From Paracoccus sp. (in: a-proteobacteria) (GTDB taxonomy: Bacteria > Pseudomonadota > Alphaproteobacteria > Rhodobacterales > Rhodobacteraceae), in contig NZ_JAUNTN010000002.1 in the NCBI RefSeq assembly GCF_030538695.1, forward strand, positions 119,582-183,581: a stretch of DNA of 64,000 nucleotides, written 5' to 3'. A program made the translations under genes and the position numbers. Positions within the stretch are counted from its first letter, which is position 1, and each line of letters opens with the position of its first letter. This document shows, in pieces, positions 48,179-57,384 of the stretch. A model generated the notes under the pieces. It was not told the origin of the DNA and ran no database searches. It was given only the letters and a program-made list of their open reading frames with translations.

Positions 48179-49231
48179 ATGAGCGGTGAAAGGGTGGTTC
48201 TGGTCGGGCCTCTGGCGGATGCGCGGATGCTGGCGGTGCTTGGGGTGCAGGGGCGGGCCGTGGTGCTGCCCGGTGGCCTGCGCGGCGGCGCGCGGGCAGG
48301 GATCGAGGCGGGCGGCTGGCCTTGCTGGACCGAAGGGCCGGGGGTTCCGGGTGTCGAGGTCGAAATGACCCCGGCGCTGCGCCGCTATGCGGCGGTGTTC
48401 GGGCTGGCCGGGCCGGTCTGGGGCGCGCAGGATGCGGGCTCTGGTGCAGGCGACTGGCCCTGTGATTGGCCCGGTGACTGGCCGGGCGATCTGGCGGCGG
48501 AAATTGCGCGGATTATCCTGAGTGATGAGGTCGGGCGCAGCCCTGAGGACACGGCCCGCCGCTTGCCGATGATCGGGATATGGGCCGGGTCACGGTTGCG
48601 GGCGCAGGCTTTTGCGCCACCTGTGACGGATCTGCTGACCGAAGGTCGGGTCGATCTGGACAGCACGCGCCAGCCTTATGCCGAATATTTCTCGGTCCAG
48701 CATTTGCATCTGCGCCATTCGCTGCATGATGGTGGTATGTCTGAGCCGCTGGAGCGTGCGGTGTTCGGTATGGGCGATGCGGTGGTGATCCTGCCCTATG
48801 ATCCGCAACGCGACCGGGTGCTGCTGATCGACCAGATGCGGGCCGCGCCGGTGGCGATGGGTGATCCGCAGCCGTGGTTGCTGGAGGGCATTGCGGGCCG
48901 CATCGACGCGGGCGAGACCCCCGACGATGCCGCCCGGCGCGAGGCTGTCGAAGAAGCCGGTCTGCGCCTTGGCCGGTTGATCCCGGCGCCGCTGCATTAT
49001 CCTAGCCCGGCGGCGGTGGCGGAACGGATCTATCCGTTCATCGGGCTGGCCGATCTGCCCGATGCGGCGGCGGGGGTGCATGGGCTGGCATCCGAGGCCG
49101 AGGACATCCGCAGCCATCCGATCCCCCGCGAGGAGCTGGATGCGCTGGTTCAGGCGGGGGCGATCCGCAACGGGCCGCTGCTGATCCTTGCCTTATGGTT
49201 GCGGCTGCATCTGGATCAGCTTCGCGCGTGA
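48179..49231 (+). CDS. trgB: TrgB-type NUDIX hydrolase with N-terminal cyclotransferase-like domain
   Basis: A 350-residue protein with an N-terminal gamma-glutamylcyclotransferase-like region (VVLVGPLADARMLAVLGVQG, about 6-170) and a C-terminal Nudix domain. The Nudix box is complete, starting GRIDAGETPDDAARREAVEE near residue 240, as in ADP-ribose pyrophosphatases. The trgB-cysK order equals the tellurite-resistance locus of Rhodobacter sphaeroides. A 3x12-bp tandem repeat encodes DWPC-DWPG-DWPG in the linker. Start at 48179 is chosen over an ATG 33 bp earlier. Confidence 0.86.
   Translation: MSGERVVLVGPLADARMLAVLGVQGRAVVLPGGLRGGARAGIEAGGWPCWTEGPGVPGVEVEMTPALRRYAAVFGLAGPVWGAQDAGSGAGDWPCDWPGDWPGDLAAEIARIILSDEVGRSPEDTARRLPMIGIWAGSRLRAQAFAPPVTDLLTEGRVDLDSTRQPYAEYFSVQHLHLRHSLHDGGMSEPLERAVFGMGDAVVILPYDPQRDRVLLIDQMRAAPVAMGDPQPWLLEGIAGRIDAGETPDDAARREAVEEAGLRLGRLIPAPLHYPSPAAVAERIYPFIGLADLPDAAAGVHGLASEAEDIRSHPIPREELDALVQAGAIRNGPLLILALWLRLHLDQLRA
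48452..48487 (+). repeat. 3 x 12-bp tandem repeat inside trgB
   Basis: GAYTGGCCCKGT-like units at 48452-48463, 48464-48475 and 48476-48487 encode DWPC, DWPG and DWPG. The repeat is in frame in the interdomain region, so copy-number change would alter linker length without frameshift. Confidence 0.85.
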
Positions 49232-49352
49232 CAATAGCGGGCGGGGGAAGCGTGTGGGGGAACCTTGCTGTGGACAGCGGGTTGTGGGTGGGCGACAAGC
49301 GCCCTAAACCATAAGGAATTGCCGGGCTTCCGGCGCTAACGGAGTGTCCGCC

Positions 49353-50384
49353 ATGACCATCCATCCCGATCTTGCCTCTGCCATCGGTAATACGCCGCTG
49401 ATCCGGCTGCGCCGCGCATCCGAGGCGACAGGGTGCGAGATTCTGGGAAAAGCCGAGTTTATGAACCCCGGCCAGTCGATCAAGGACCGGGCGGCGCTTT
49501 ATATCATCCGCGATGCGGTGGCGCGGGGCGATCTGAAGCCGGGCGGCACTATTGTCGAGGGAACGGCGGGCAATACCGGCATCGGGCTGGCGCTGGTGGG
49601 GGCCTCGATGGGGTTCCGCAGCGTGATCGTAATTCCTGATACGCAAAGCCAAGAGAAAAAGGACATGCTGCGGCTGGCGGGGGCGACGCTGGTTGAGGTT
49701 CCGGCGGTGCCTTACAAGAATCCGAACAATTATGTCCGTTATTCCGGGCGTCTGGCCGCGGCACTGGCAAAAACCGAACCCAATGGCGCCATCTGGGCCA
49801 ATCAGTTCGACAATACCGCCAATCGTCAGGCGCATCTGGAAACCACCGGGCCGGAAATCTGGGAACAGACCGGCGGCAAGGTGGACGGTTTCACCTGTGC
49901 CGTGGGGTCAGGCGGAACGCTGGCCGGGGTGGCGATGGCCTTGCAGCCCAAGGGCGTGAAGATCGGGCTTGCTGATCCCGAGGGTGCGGCGCTTTACAGT
50001 TTTTATACGCAGGGCGTGTTTGAAAGCCCCGGCAGCTCGATCACCGAGGGTATCGGGCAGGGGCGCATCACCGCCAATCTGGAAGGCTTTACCCCCGATA
50101 TGTCCTGGCGCATCCCCGATGCCGAGGCGCTGCCGGTGCTGTTCGATCTGGCGCAGCATGAAGGGCTGGTGCTGGGCGGTTCGTCCGGGGTCAATGTCGC
50201 GGGTGCGATCCGCATGGCGCGGGAAATGGGGCCGGGTCACACCATCGTGACGGTGCTGTGCGATCCCGGCCAGCGTTACATGGGCAAGCTGTGGAACCCG
50301 GCGTTCCTGCGCGACAAGGGGCTGCCCGTGCCGCATTGGCTGGATGCGACCGCGCCCGCCATGCCAGACGTGACCGAAGGGTAA
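49353..50384 (+). CDS. cysK: Cysteine synthase A
   Basis: PLP enzyme making cysteine from O-acetylserine and sulfide. The 343 residues start MTIHPDLASAIGNTPLIRLR; the PLP lysine is in NPGQSIKDRAALYI, the phosphate loop is VEGTAGNTGIGLAL and VLGGSSGVNVAGA lies near the end. It is about 20 residues longer than E. coli CysK, as in the Rhodobacter version. GGAG lies upstream of the ATG at 49353; a GTG at 49344 is the alternative. The locus also aids tellurite resistance in Rhodobacter. Confidence 0.95.
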   Translation: MTIHPDLASAIGNTPLIRLRRASEATGCEILGKAEFMNPGQSIKDRAALYIIRDAVARGDLKPGGTIVEGTAGNTGIGLALVGASMGFRSVIVIPDTQSQEKKDMLRLAGATLVEVPAVPYKNPNNYVRYSGRLAAALAKTEPNGAIWANQFDNTANRQAHLETTGPEIWEQTGGKVDGFTCAVGSGGTLAGVAMALQPKGVKIGLADPEGAALYSFYTQGVFESPGSSITEGIGQGRITANLEGFTPDMSWRIPDAEALPVLFDLAQHEGLVLGGSSGVNVAGAIRMAREMGPGHTIVTVLCDPGQRYMGKLWNPAFLRDKGLPVPHWLDATAPAMPDVTEG

Positions 50385-50387
50385 AAG

Positions 50388-52892
50388 ATGCTGCATCGTT
50401 TGCTTGCTACCGTTCTGACGGGGTTTTTGTTGCTGTCCTTGCCGTTGGCGGCGCAGGAACAGCAGTTGCCTGATTATGCGGCCTGGAACAGCGAAGCCTC
50501 GGCTGCGGAAGCGCAGATTGATTCTGGTGAGGCCAGCGATCAGGCATTGCAGGATCTGCGGGCCGATCTGGTCGGCTGGCGGCAAGAGTTTTCCGACGCG
50601 CAGAATATCAACGCGGGGCGGATTGATACGGTCAAGGCACAGCTTGACGCGCTTGGCCCCGCGCCTGCCGAGGGCGAATCCGAGGCCAAGGATATTGCCA
50701 GCCGCCGGGCCGAACTGAATACGCAACTGTCCGACCTGCAAGCCCCCGGCGTGACCGCGACCGAGGCTTACAGCCGCGCCGATGCGATGATCCGCAACAT
50801 TGATGAGCAGACCCGCAAGCGCCAGACTACGGCTTTGCTGGAACAGTCGCCCTCGCCGCTGAACCCGGCGAACTGGCCGGTTGCGCTCAGTGACGGCACC
50901 AAGGCTGCCACCGATCTGATCGACGAACAAACGCAGCAGATCAGTGCCAGCGGCGGGTTGTCCGGTCTGGGGGACCGCGCCGTGCGGATCGTGGGCTATC
51001 TGCTGGCGGCGCTGGGGCTGATGATCTGGGGTAGGCGCTGGGTCGCGCGACTGCCGAACCGGCTGTCGGCGCGAGCCTCGGAAAGCTCACGCGCGGCGGT
51101 GGATTTTCTGGTATCGCTGGCGCAGATCGTGTTGCCGGTGATCGGCGTCGGCCTGCTGATCGCGGCGCTGGACGCTGCCGGGCTGGTCGGGGAACGCGGT
51201 CGCCCGATCCTGATGGCGCTGCCGGTGGCGGGGGTGCTGTTCTTTGCCGGCATCTGGCTGGCGCAGCGTGCCTTTCCTGACTCTGGCTCGATTGATGAGG
51301 GCCCGGTGTTCTTCCCCGCCGAAAAGCGCCCGCGCCTGCGTCATACGCTGATCCTGCTGATGGGGGCGCTGGCGTTCAATTTCATTCTGGCGGTGGCGGT
51401 GTTGCCTCTGTCGGGCGGGTTTGGTCCGACCGATTACGAAGCGCCGCTGGCCAAGGTTTTTACCCCGGCAGGGGCGGCGGTCTGGCATCTGCCGATCATC
51501 CTGATCGGGGCGCTGTTGCTGTTCCGGCTGTCGAACATGCTGCGCCGAGCGCCGCTGCATGACCCGGCCGATCCTGCGCAGATTCGCGCCCGCGTGGTTG
51601 GCGGCATCGGCACGCTGGGGCGGATCGTGGCTGTGGCGGCTGTGGCGGCGGCGGCTATCGGCTATGTGACGCTGGCGAATACGGTGCTGTGGTCTTCGGT
51701 GCTGACGGTGGCCATTGCGCTGTTGGTGATGGTGCTTCAGGACTTTATCGCGGACCTGTATTACATGCTGCGCCGCGGGCAGGAGGGTGCGCGGGATTCG
51801 CTGTTTGTGGTGCTAATCGGCTTTTTGCTGGTGGTCGCGGCGCTGCCGTTTCTTGCGCTGATCTGGGGCGCACGCCCGACCGATCTGGGCGAGTTCTGGA
51901 CCCGCCTTCAGGCCGGTTTCAGCATGGGCGGCATCCGCCTGTCGCCGGGCAATATCCTGACATTTCTGATTGTCTTTGCGGTTGGTTATTCCGCCACCCG
52001 GATGATCCAGGGGATGTTTCGCAACTCGATCCTGCCCAAGACGCGACTGGATGAAGGCGCGCAGAATGCTGCCGTGTCCGGGCTGGGTTATATCGGTGTG
52101 TTCCTTGCCGCTCTGCTGGCGATCAGCAGCGCCGGGATCGACATGTCATCGCTGGCTATCGTTGCCGGTGCGCTGTCGGTCGGTATCGGTTTCGGGATGC
52201 AGAACATCGTCCAGAACTTTGTCAGTGGCATCATCCTGCTGATCGAGCGCCCGGTGACGGTGGGCGACTGGATCAACGCGGGTGGCAATTCCGGCGTGGT
52301 CAAGAATATTTCAGTGCGCTCGACCCGCATCCAGACATTTGACCGCACCGATGTGATCGTGCCGAACAGCGATCTGATCACGCAGACGGTGACGAACTGG
52401 ACGCGCGGCAGCCTGAACGGGCGGGTGATCGTGGCGGTTAGCGTGGCCTATGGCTCGGACACGCGCGAGGTCGAGCGTATTCTGCGCGAAGTGGCCGAAG
52501 ATCAGCCGACGATCATGGTCAACCCGCCGCCGACGGTGCTGTTCACGGATTTCGGGGCGGACGGTCTGAACTTTGAGGTCCGGGCGATCGTGGCCGACAT
52601 TAACTCCGGCACGCGGATCATGTCCGATATACGGCATGAAATCTATGCGCGGCTGAATGCGGCAGGGATCGAAATGCCCTTCCCGCAGCGCGATTTGTGG
52701 CTGCGCAATCCCGAGACGCTGGCGCAGGTGTTGCATACTGATATGACCGCGCCACCCAAGCCGACCCGGATCGAGCCGATCCCGGCCCCTGGACGCGATC
52801 AGGCGCCAAATGTGCTGGCGCAGGATGACGGCGACAGCGGCCCCGGGGTGCCGGATGCGCCGGATACGGACGGCGGCAATAACGCAGGCTGA
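50388..52892 (+). CDS. Mechanosensitive ion channel, MscS family with DUF3772 domain
   Basis: A large (834-residue) inner-membrane channel. It has a Sec signal (LLATVLTGFLLLSLPLAAQ), a periplasmic coiled/DUF3772 region (about 30-190), roughly ten membrane helices, and a C-terminal MscS core with the pore helix region AGALSVGIGFGMQNIVQNFVSG, followed by VIVPNSDLITQTVTNWT and a Pro-rich tail. MscK/KefA-like in size. It starts 3 bp after cysK, so it is probably cotranscribed. Confidence 0.9.
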   Translation: MLHRLLATVLTGFLLLSLPLAAQEQQLPDYAAWNSEASAAEAQIDSGEASDQALQDLRADLVGWRQEFSDAQNINAGRIDTVKAQLDALGPAPAEGESEAKDIASRRAELNTQLSDLQAPGVTATEAYSRADAMIRNIDEQTRKRQTTALLEQSPSPLNPANWPVALSDGTKAATDLIDEQTQQISASGGLSGLGDRAVRIVGYLLAALGLMIWGRRWVARLPNRLSARASESSRAAVDFLVSLAQIVLPVIGVGLLIAALDAAGLVGERGRPILMALPVAGVLFFAGIWLAQRAFPDSGSIDEGPVFFPAEKRPRLRHTLILLMGALAFNFILAVAVLPLSGGFGPTDYEAPLAKVFTPAGAAVWHLPIILIGALLLFRLSNMLRRAPLHDPADPAQIRARVVGGIGTLGRIVAVAAVAAAAIGYVTLANTVLWSSVLTVAIALLVMVLQDFIADLYYMLRRGQEGARDSLFVVLIGFLLVVAALPFLALIWGARPTDLGEFWTRLQAGFSMGGIRLSPGNILTFLIVFAVGYSATRMIQGMFRNSILPKTRLDEGAQNAAVSGLGYIGVFLAALLAISSAGIDMSSLAIVAGALSVGIGFGMQNIVQNFVSGIILLIERPVTVGDWINAGGNSGVVKNISVRSTRIQTFDRTDVIVPNSDLITQTVTNWTRGSLNGRVIVAVSVAYGSDTREVERILREVAEDQPTIMVNPPPTVLFTDFGADGLNFEVRAIVADINSGTRIMSDIRHEIYARLNAAGIEMPFPQRDLWLRNPETLAQVLHTDMTAPPKPTRIEPIPAPGRDQAPNVLAQDDGDSGPGVPDAPDTDGGNNAG

Positions 52893-52898
52893 GGGCGC

Positions 52899-53813
52899 TT
52901 AGCCCGCTGCCCCGCCCGCCCAAGGTGCGCCGCCCGCCAGTTCCGCCGCCAGATGATCTATCAGCGCCCGCAGCTTGGCCGGCAGCGGCGTGACCGGCGG
53001 CCAGACGGCCCAAATGGGCAGCGGGCGGGTCTCCAGATCGGGCAGCACCCGGATCAGGCGCCCGTCGCGCAGGGCTTGGGCAACCAGAAACCCCGGCAGC
53101 ATCGCCAGCCCAAGCCCAGCCTGCGCCATGTCGCGGATCGCCTTGCCATTGTTCAGACTGATGCGGCTGTTCATATGTGGCGTGATCTCGCGCCCGTTCT
53201 GACGGAACCGCCACAGCGTCGAATCCGCCGTATGGCTGTATGAAATCACATCCGCCCCGGTCAGATCGGCCAGTGTGGCGGGCAGCGGATAGCCCGGCGC
53301 GGCCACGATCACCTGCTGATCCTCGCACAGTTTGCGGGCCATCAGTGCGCCGTCGCGGGCGGCCCCGATACGGATGCCGATGTCAAAGCCCTCGCGCGCC
53401 AGATCGCGGCTGCGGTCGTCGTAATCGACACGGATCTCCAGCTCCGGATGCAGCGCGGCAAAGCGGGCAAGGATAGGCGACAGGAACATGGTGCCAAAGC
53501 TCATCGGCGCGGCAATCGCCAGCCGTCCGCGCAAAGGGGCGGCGCCATCCATGCCCCATGCGGCGCTTTCCGCCGCCGCCGTCAGCTCGGCCAGCGCGGG
53601 GCGCAGGCGTTCGGCCAGACGGGTGGCGGCTTCGGTTGGTGCAATGCGGCCCGCGTTGCGGCGGAACAGGGCTGCGCCGATCGTCGCTTCAAAATCCGCG
53701 ATCCGCTTGGAAATCACCGATTTGGACAGGTTCAGCCGTGCGGCTGCGGCGGTGACGGTGCCTAACTCCATCACCGTCAGAAAGGTTTCGATCTCATCAA
53801 GGGAATAGCGCAT
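52899..53813 (-). CDS. LysR-family transcriptional regulator
   Basis: A 304-residue regulator with the winged-helix start MRYSLDEIETFLTVMELGTV, TAAAARLNLSKSVISKRIAD as recognition part, and a LysR substrate-binding domain (GRLAIAAPMSFGTMFLSPIL). Such AMSFG-type members belong to the CrgA/YafC subgroup. Its start is at 53813; in-frame upstream residues overlap the operator region and are ignored. It diverges from the VOC enzyme gene, its likely target. Confidence 0.9.
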   Translation of the reverse strand: MRYSLDEIETFLTVMELGTVTAAAARLNLSKSVISKRIADFEATIGAALFRRNAGRIAPTEAATRLAERLRPALAELTAAAESAAWGMDGAAPLRGRLAIAAPMSFGTMFLSPILARFAALHPELEIRVDYDDRSRDLAREGFDIGIRIGAARDGALMARKLCEDQQVIVAAPGYPLPATLADLTGADVISYSHTADSTLWRFRQNGREITPHMNSRISLNNGKAIRDMAQAGLGLAMLPGFLVAQALRDGRLIRVLPDLETRPLPIWAVWPPVTPLPAKLRALIDHLAAELAGGAPWAGGAAG

Positions 53814-53838
53814 GGCTCTGATTAGCACGCTTGGCCCT

Positions 53839-53855
53839 GTTCGCAAATCCCGAAC
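53839..53855. promoter_or_regulatory. Candidate LysR operator
   Basis: GTTCG-N7-CGAAC is a 5-bp inverted repeat in the 125-bp gap between LysR and the VOC gene. Its inner part is a T-N11-A element, the common LysR target form. It is 26 bp upstream of the regulator start and 84 bp from the VOC gene start. Confidence 0.5.
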
Positions 53856-53938
53856 GCGGGGTTGCTGTTCCCCGATCTGGCGGAAGCCTGTGTGGGACGC
53901 GATATAGGCTGCAACAGAACACACCAAAGGAGGCGATT

Positions 53939-54880
53939 ATGGAACTGACCGGCATCCACCACCTGACAGCGATCACCGCTGACGCACCGGGGAACAACCG
54001 TTTCTATACCGATACGCTTGGCCTGCGCCGGGTGAAAAAGACCGTCAATCAGGACGACACCAGCGCCTATCACCTGTTCTTTGCCGATGGGGCGGGCAGC
54101 CCCGGCACGGACATCACCTTTTTCGACTGGCCGGTGGCGCGGGAACGGCGCGGCACCCACTCGATCAGCCGCACCGGGCTGCGGGTGGCTGAGGCAAGCC
54201 TTGACTATTGGGCGGCGCGACTGCGGGACGCCGGGGTGCAGGCTGATCCGATCCGCACGCTGGATGGTCGCGCGACGCTGGATTTCGACGACCCCGAGGG
54301 CCAGCGCCTGCGGCTGACCGCTGACCAGCCCGGCCCGGCGCATCCATGGGAGCGCAGCCCGGTGCCAGCGGAACACCAGATCCGCGGGCTTGGGCCTATC
54401 ACGATTTCGGTGCCGGAACTGGCCCCGACCGAGGCGGTTCTGACCCATGCCATGAACATGCGCCGGGTCCGCGATTATGCCAGCCCGGACGGTCAGGGGC
54501 AGGTGCATGTGTTCGAGATGGGGCCGGGCGGCCCTTCGGCGGAACTGCACGTTGCGGTTCAGCCCGGCTTGCCGGTGGCGCGTCAGGGTGCGGGGGCGGT
54601 GCATCACGTCGCCTTCCGGGTGCCGGATAACGCGGCCATCGCGGAATGGGCGCAGCGGGTGCAGGCCCTGCGCATTCCCAACAGCGGCGAGGTCGAGCGG
54701 TATTATTTCCGCAGCCTTTATTTCCGCGAACCCGGCGGCAACCTGTTCGAGATTGCCACCGACACGCCGGGCTTTGATGTGGACGAACCGTTCGAGACCA
54801 TGGGTGAGGCGCTGTCCCTGCCACCGTTCCTTGAACCACGCCGGGCGCAGATCGAGGCGCGACTGAAACCGCTGGATTGA
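53939..54880 (+). CDS. VOC-fold dioxygenase-like protein (MhqO/MhqE type)
   Basis: A 313-residue protein of two glyoxalase/VOC modules. The first begins MELTGIHHLTAITADAPGNN, whose paired His are typical, followed by FYTDTLGLRRVKKTVNQDD; the second holds GAGAVHHVAFRVPDN and SLYFREPGGNLFEIATD, giving His and Glu metal ligands. The pattern resembles Bacillus MhqO/MhqE hydroquinone-related dioxygenases. AAAGGAGG precedes the start. A terminator follows. Substrate unknown; regulated presumably by the divergent LysR. Confidence 0.88.
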   Translation: MELTGIHHLTAITADAPGNNRFYTDTLGLRRVKKTVNQDDTSAYHLFFADGAGSPGTDITFFDWPVARERRGTHSISRTGLRVAEASLDYWAARLRDAGVQADPIRTLDGRATLDFDDPEGQRLRLTADQPGPAHPWERSPVPAEHQIRGLGPITISVPELAPTEAVLTHAMNMRRVRDYASPDGQGQVHVFEMGPGGPSAELHVAVQPGLPVARQGAGAVHHVAFRVPDNAAIAEWAQRVQALRIPNSGEVERYYFRSLYFREPGGNLFEIATDTPGFDVDEPFETMGEALSLPPFLEPRRAQIEARLKPLD

Positions 54881-54897
54881 AGCCGGAGAATACAGAC

Positions 54898-54923
54898 AAA
54901 AACCGCCCTTCGGGGCGGTTTTT
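54898..54923 (+). terminator. Terminator after VOC gene
   Basis: An 11-bp stem AAAAACCGCCC / GGGCGGTTTTT closes on a TTCG tetraloop and ends in a T5 run; a strong intrinsic terminator. Confidence 0.95.
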
Positions 54924-54975
54924 ACTTGCAGTAAGGGATGTTTGCGGAAACAAGCGCGCAAAACAGGAGAATCGC

Positions 54976-56790
54976 ATGGCTGAAGTGGGTTTGGCGCAGA
55001 TGATCGGCCCGGTTGTGGTGCTGGCCGGGGCCGCCGTTGTCGCGGTGCCGCTGTTCCGGCGGATCGGGCTTGGCTCGGTGCTGGGCTATTTCGCGGCCGG
55101 GGCGCTGGTTGGACCGTCGGTGCTGGGGCTGTTCAGTGACCCGGCCTCGATCCTGCATTTCGCGGAATTGGGCGTGGTGATGTTCCTGTTCGTCATCGGG
55201 CTGGAGCTGCGCCCCTCGACCTTGTGGTCGATGCGCGGGCAGATCTTTGGCCTTGGGCTGGCGCAGGTGTTGGCCTGTATCGCGCTGCTGACGGCGGGCG
55301 GTATCCTGCTGTTCGGCTTTTCCCCGGCAGCGGCCTTTGTCGGTGGGGCGGGGTTCGTCATGTCCTCGACCGCCGTTATCATGTCGATCCTGCAAGAACG
55401 CGGCGAGATCGCCAGCGGTGAGGGGCAGAAAGCCGTCAGCATCTTGCTGTTTGAAGACCTGATGATCGTGCCTTTGCTGGCCTTTGTCGCCATGCTGTCG
55501 CCGGTCGCCAGCGGCGACAGCGGTGCGGGCGGGGTGCTGCTGGCGGCGGGGGCGCTGGTCGCGCTGATCGTGGCGGGGCGCTATCTGCTGGACCCGTTCT
55601 TTGCGCTGCTGGCCCGGTCCCGCACGCGCGAAGTGCTGACGGCGGGCGCGTTGTTGATCGTGCTGGGTTCGGCGCTGCTGATGGAAACGGTGGGTCTGTC
55701 GATGGCGATGGGGGCGTTTATCGCAGGGGTTCTGCTGTCTGGCTCCAGCTATCGCCATCAGATCGAAACCGACATCGAACCGTTTCGCGGGTTGTTGATG
55801 GGGCTGTTCTTTATGGCCGTGGGCATGTCGCTGGACCTGCGGGTTCTGGCGAATGACTGGCCTTTGGTGCTGGCCATGCTGGTTGCTGCCGTGCTGGTCA
55901 AGGCGGCGGAGATTTACGGCGTGGCGCGGCTGTTCGGATCGACCAACCGGCAGGCGTTGCACCGCACCAGCATGTTCGCGCAGGGCGGAGAGTTTGCCTT
56001 TGTGCTGTTCATCGGTGCGGTGTCGGGGCGGGTGATTACCGACCATCAGAACGCGCTGTTTTCAACCGTAGTGATCCTGTCCATGGCGCTGACGCCGCTG
56101 ATCCTGATTGCCGCTGACCGCTTCCTGAAGGACGAAAGCCCTTCGATGGAGGGGGTCGAGGAGGCTCGCGACCTGCATGGTCAGGTGCTGATGATCGGCT
56201 TTGGCCGCTTTGGTCAGCTTGTCTCGCAGGTGCTGCTGCGCCAGCGCGTCGATGTCTCGGTGATCGAAACCGACCCCGAGTTGATCCGTATTGCCAGCCG
56301 TGCCTTCGGGTTCAAGATCTTCTATGGCGACGGCTCGCGGCTGGATGTGCTGCACCATTCCGGTGCCGCTGACGCCGAGGTGATCATGGTTTGTGTGAAT
56401 GACCGTGACACGGCCAACCGTATCACCGAGCTGGTCCGGCATGAGTTCCCGATGGCCCGTCTGCTGGTGCGCAGCTATGACCGCCGCCATTCGGTCGATC
56501 TGATCCGTGCGGGCGTTGATTTCGAGGTGCGCGAGACGCTGGAATCCGCCTTTGTCATGGGCGCACAGGGCCTGCGTGAGCTGGGCAGTTCCGAAGATGA
56601 GGTCCGCGGTGCCGTCACCGCGATCCGCCAGCTTGATGCGGAACGGCTGTCGATGCAGGTGCAGGGGGAAAACACTTCGGGCCTCGACCGGCTGGTGCGG
56701 CCCGGCCTGCCCATGCCCGAGCCGCTGACCGCACCCTGCCGCCGCAAAACCGACGATCAGGGCGATGTGGTCGGGGATCAACCCGCCTGA
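54976..56790 (+). CDS. Monovalent cation/proton antiporter-2 with RCK domain (KefB/KefC-like)
   Basis: A 604-residue transporter. The N-terminal CPA2 domain has about 12-13 helices, including RRIGLGSVLGYFAAGALVGP and FAELGVVMFLFVIGLELRP. From about 400 comes a TrkA-N/RCK domain with the nucleotide motif MIGFGRFGQLVSQVLL and VIETDPELIRIASRAFG. It resembles KefC potassium/glutathione-conjugate efflux systems, but no KefF/KefG subunit is adjacent. GGAGAA precedes the start; a terminator follows. Confidence 0.92.
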   Translation: MAEVGLAQMIGPVVVLAGAAVVAVPLFRRIGLGSVLGYFAAGALVGPSVLGLFSDPASILHFAELGVVMFLFVIGLELRPSTLWSMRGQIFGLGLAQVLACIALLTAGGILLFGFSPAAAFVGGAGFVMSSTAVIMSILQERGEIASGEGQKAVSILLFEDLMIVPLLAFVAMLSPVASGDSGAGGVLLAAGALVALIVAGRYLLDPFFALLARSRTREVLTAGALLIVLGSALLMETVGLSMAMGAFIAGVLLSGSSYRHQIETDIEPFRGLLMGLFFMAVGMSLDLRVLANDWPLVLAMLVAAVLVKAAEIYGVARLFGSTNRQALHRTSMFAQGGEFAFVLFIGAVSGRVITDHQNALFSTVVILSMALTPLILIAADRFLKDESPSMEGVEEARDLHGQVLMIGFGRFGQLVSQVLLRQRVDVSVIETDPELIRIASRAFGFKIFYGDGSRLDVLHHSGAADAEVIMVCVNDRDTANRITELVRHEFPMARLLVRSYDRRHSVDLIRAGVDFEVRETLESAFVMGAQGLRELGSSEDEVRGAVTAIRQLDAERLSMQVQGENTSGLDRLVRPGLPMPEPLTAPCRRKTDDQGDVVGDQPA

Positions 56791-56797
56791 CGGCGCT

Positions 56798-56825
56798 AAA
56801 CGGCGGGGATCATCCCCGCCGTTTT
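56798..56825. terminator. Bidirectional terminator after the antiporter gene
   Basis: A near-perfect palindrome AAACGGCGGGGAT / ATCCCCGCCGTTT, with T5 after it on the plus strand, lies between the convergent antiporter gene and the small secreted protein gene. Confidence 0.88.
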
Positions 56826-56827
56826 TG

Positions 56828-57160
56828 TCAGGGTTGCCTCGGTGCCGATTTGGCGATCCAGCCGCCCCCGGTCTTTTCGAACAGGGCATAGGCGTCACTC
56901 TTTGAAATATCTGTTTTGCCCGTCCGCATATTCGGCCCTTCTGCCTCGGCCGTGAATGTGCAGTTATAGGTGTTCGTGCTTTCGATTATGCAGCCGTTTT
57001 TCTGAAAAGACAGAACTTTGATCGGCCTGGGCAACAGCGGCGCGATTTTATCAAACTCAGCCTGGATCGCTTGCCGCATTTCACCTTCGGATGGCTCGGC
57101 GCTGCTGCCAGCAGCCAGAAGGACAATCAGGGGGAGGGCAAGAAAGTATTTGATATACAT
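56828..57160 (-). CDS. Small secreted protein of unknown function
   Basis: A 110-residue protein starting MYIKYFLALPLIVLLAAGSSA, a Sec signal peptide, behind AAGGAG. The mature part has two cysteines (NGCIIES, YNCTFTAE), a likely disulfide pair, and ends EKTGGGWIAKSAPRQP. The overall pattern suggests a small beta-rich periplasmic protein. I do not recognise a family. The ORF's in-frame extension upstream is not supported. Confidence 0.72.
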   Translation of the reverse strand: MYIKYFLALPLIVLLAAGSSAEPSEGEMRQAIQAEFDKIAPLLPRPIKVLSFQKNGCIIESTNTYNCTFTAEAEGPNMRTGKTDISKSDAYALFEKTGGGWIAKSAPRQP

Positions 57161-57210
57161 GAGTTCTCCTTTTGCCTTGTCGGTTGTTTTGCCCGAAAGG
57201 GGCAGGCAGT

Positions 57211-57357
57211 TCATACGCAATCCACCGGCAATTCTGCTTGTGAAATGACAGCGCCTTGATTGTGGCCCTTCGCCCGCTTGGGCTGGTGCAGAACATTGCC
57301 GGCGCTGATACCGGCGGCCAGCAGAAGGATCAGGGGCAGGTCGGCAAACGGGCGCAT
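57211..57357 (-). CDS. Possible 48-residue exported peptide or gene remnant
   Basis: An ATG at 57357 opens a 48-codon frame to TGA at 57211-57213. Its start, MRPFADLPLILLLAAGISAG, closely echoes the signal peptide of the neighbouring secreted protein (MYIKYFLALPLIVLLAAGSSA), suggesting duplication followed by decay of the mature part, or a tiny exported peptide. An AAAGG lies about 8 bp upstream. The rest of 57161-57384 shows nothing else. Confidence 0.4.
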   Translation of the reverse strand: MRPFADLPLILLLAAGISAGNVLHQPKRAKGHNQGAVISQAELPVDCV

Positions 57358-57384
57358 GATCTTTGCCTTTGATTTCCTGAAAAG

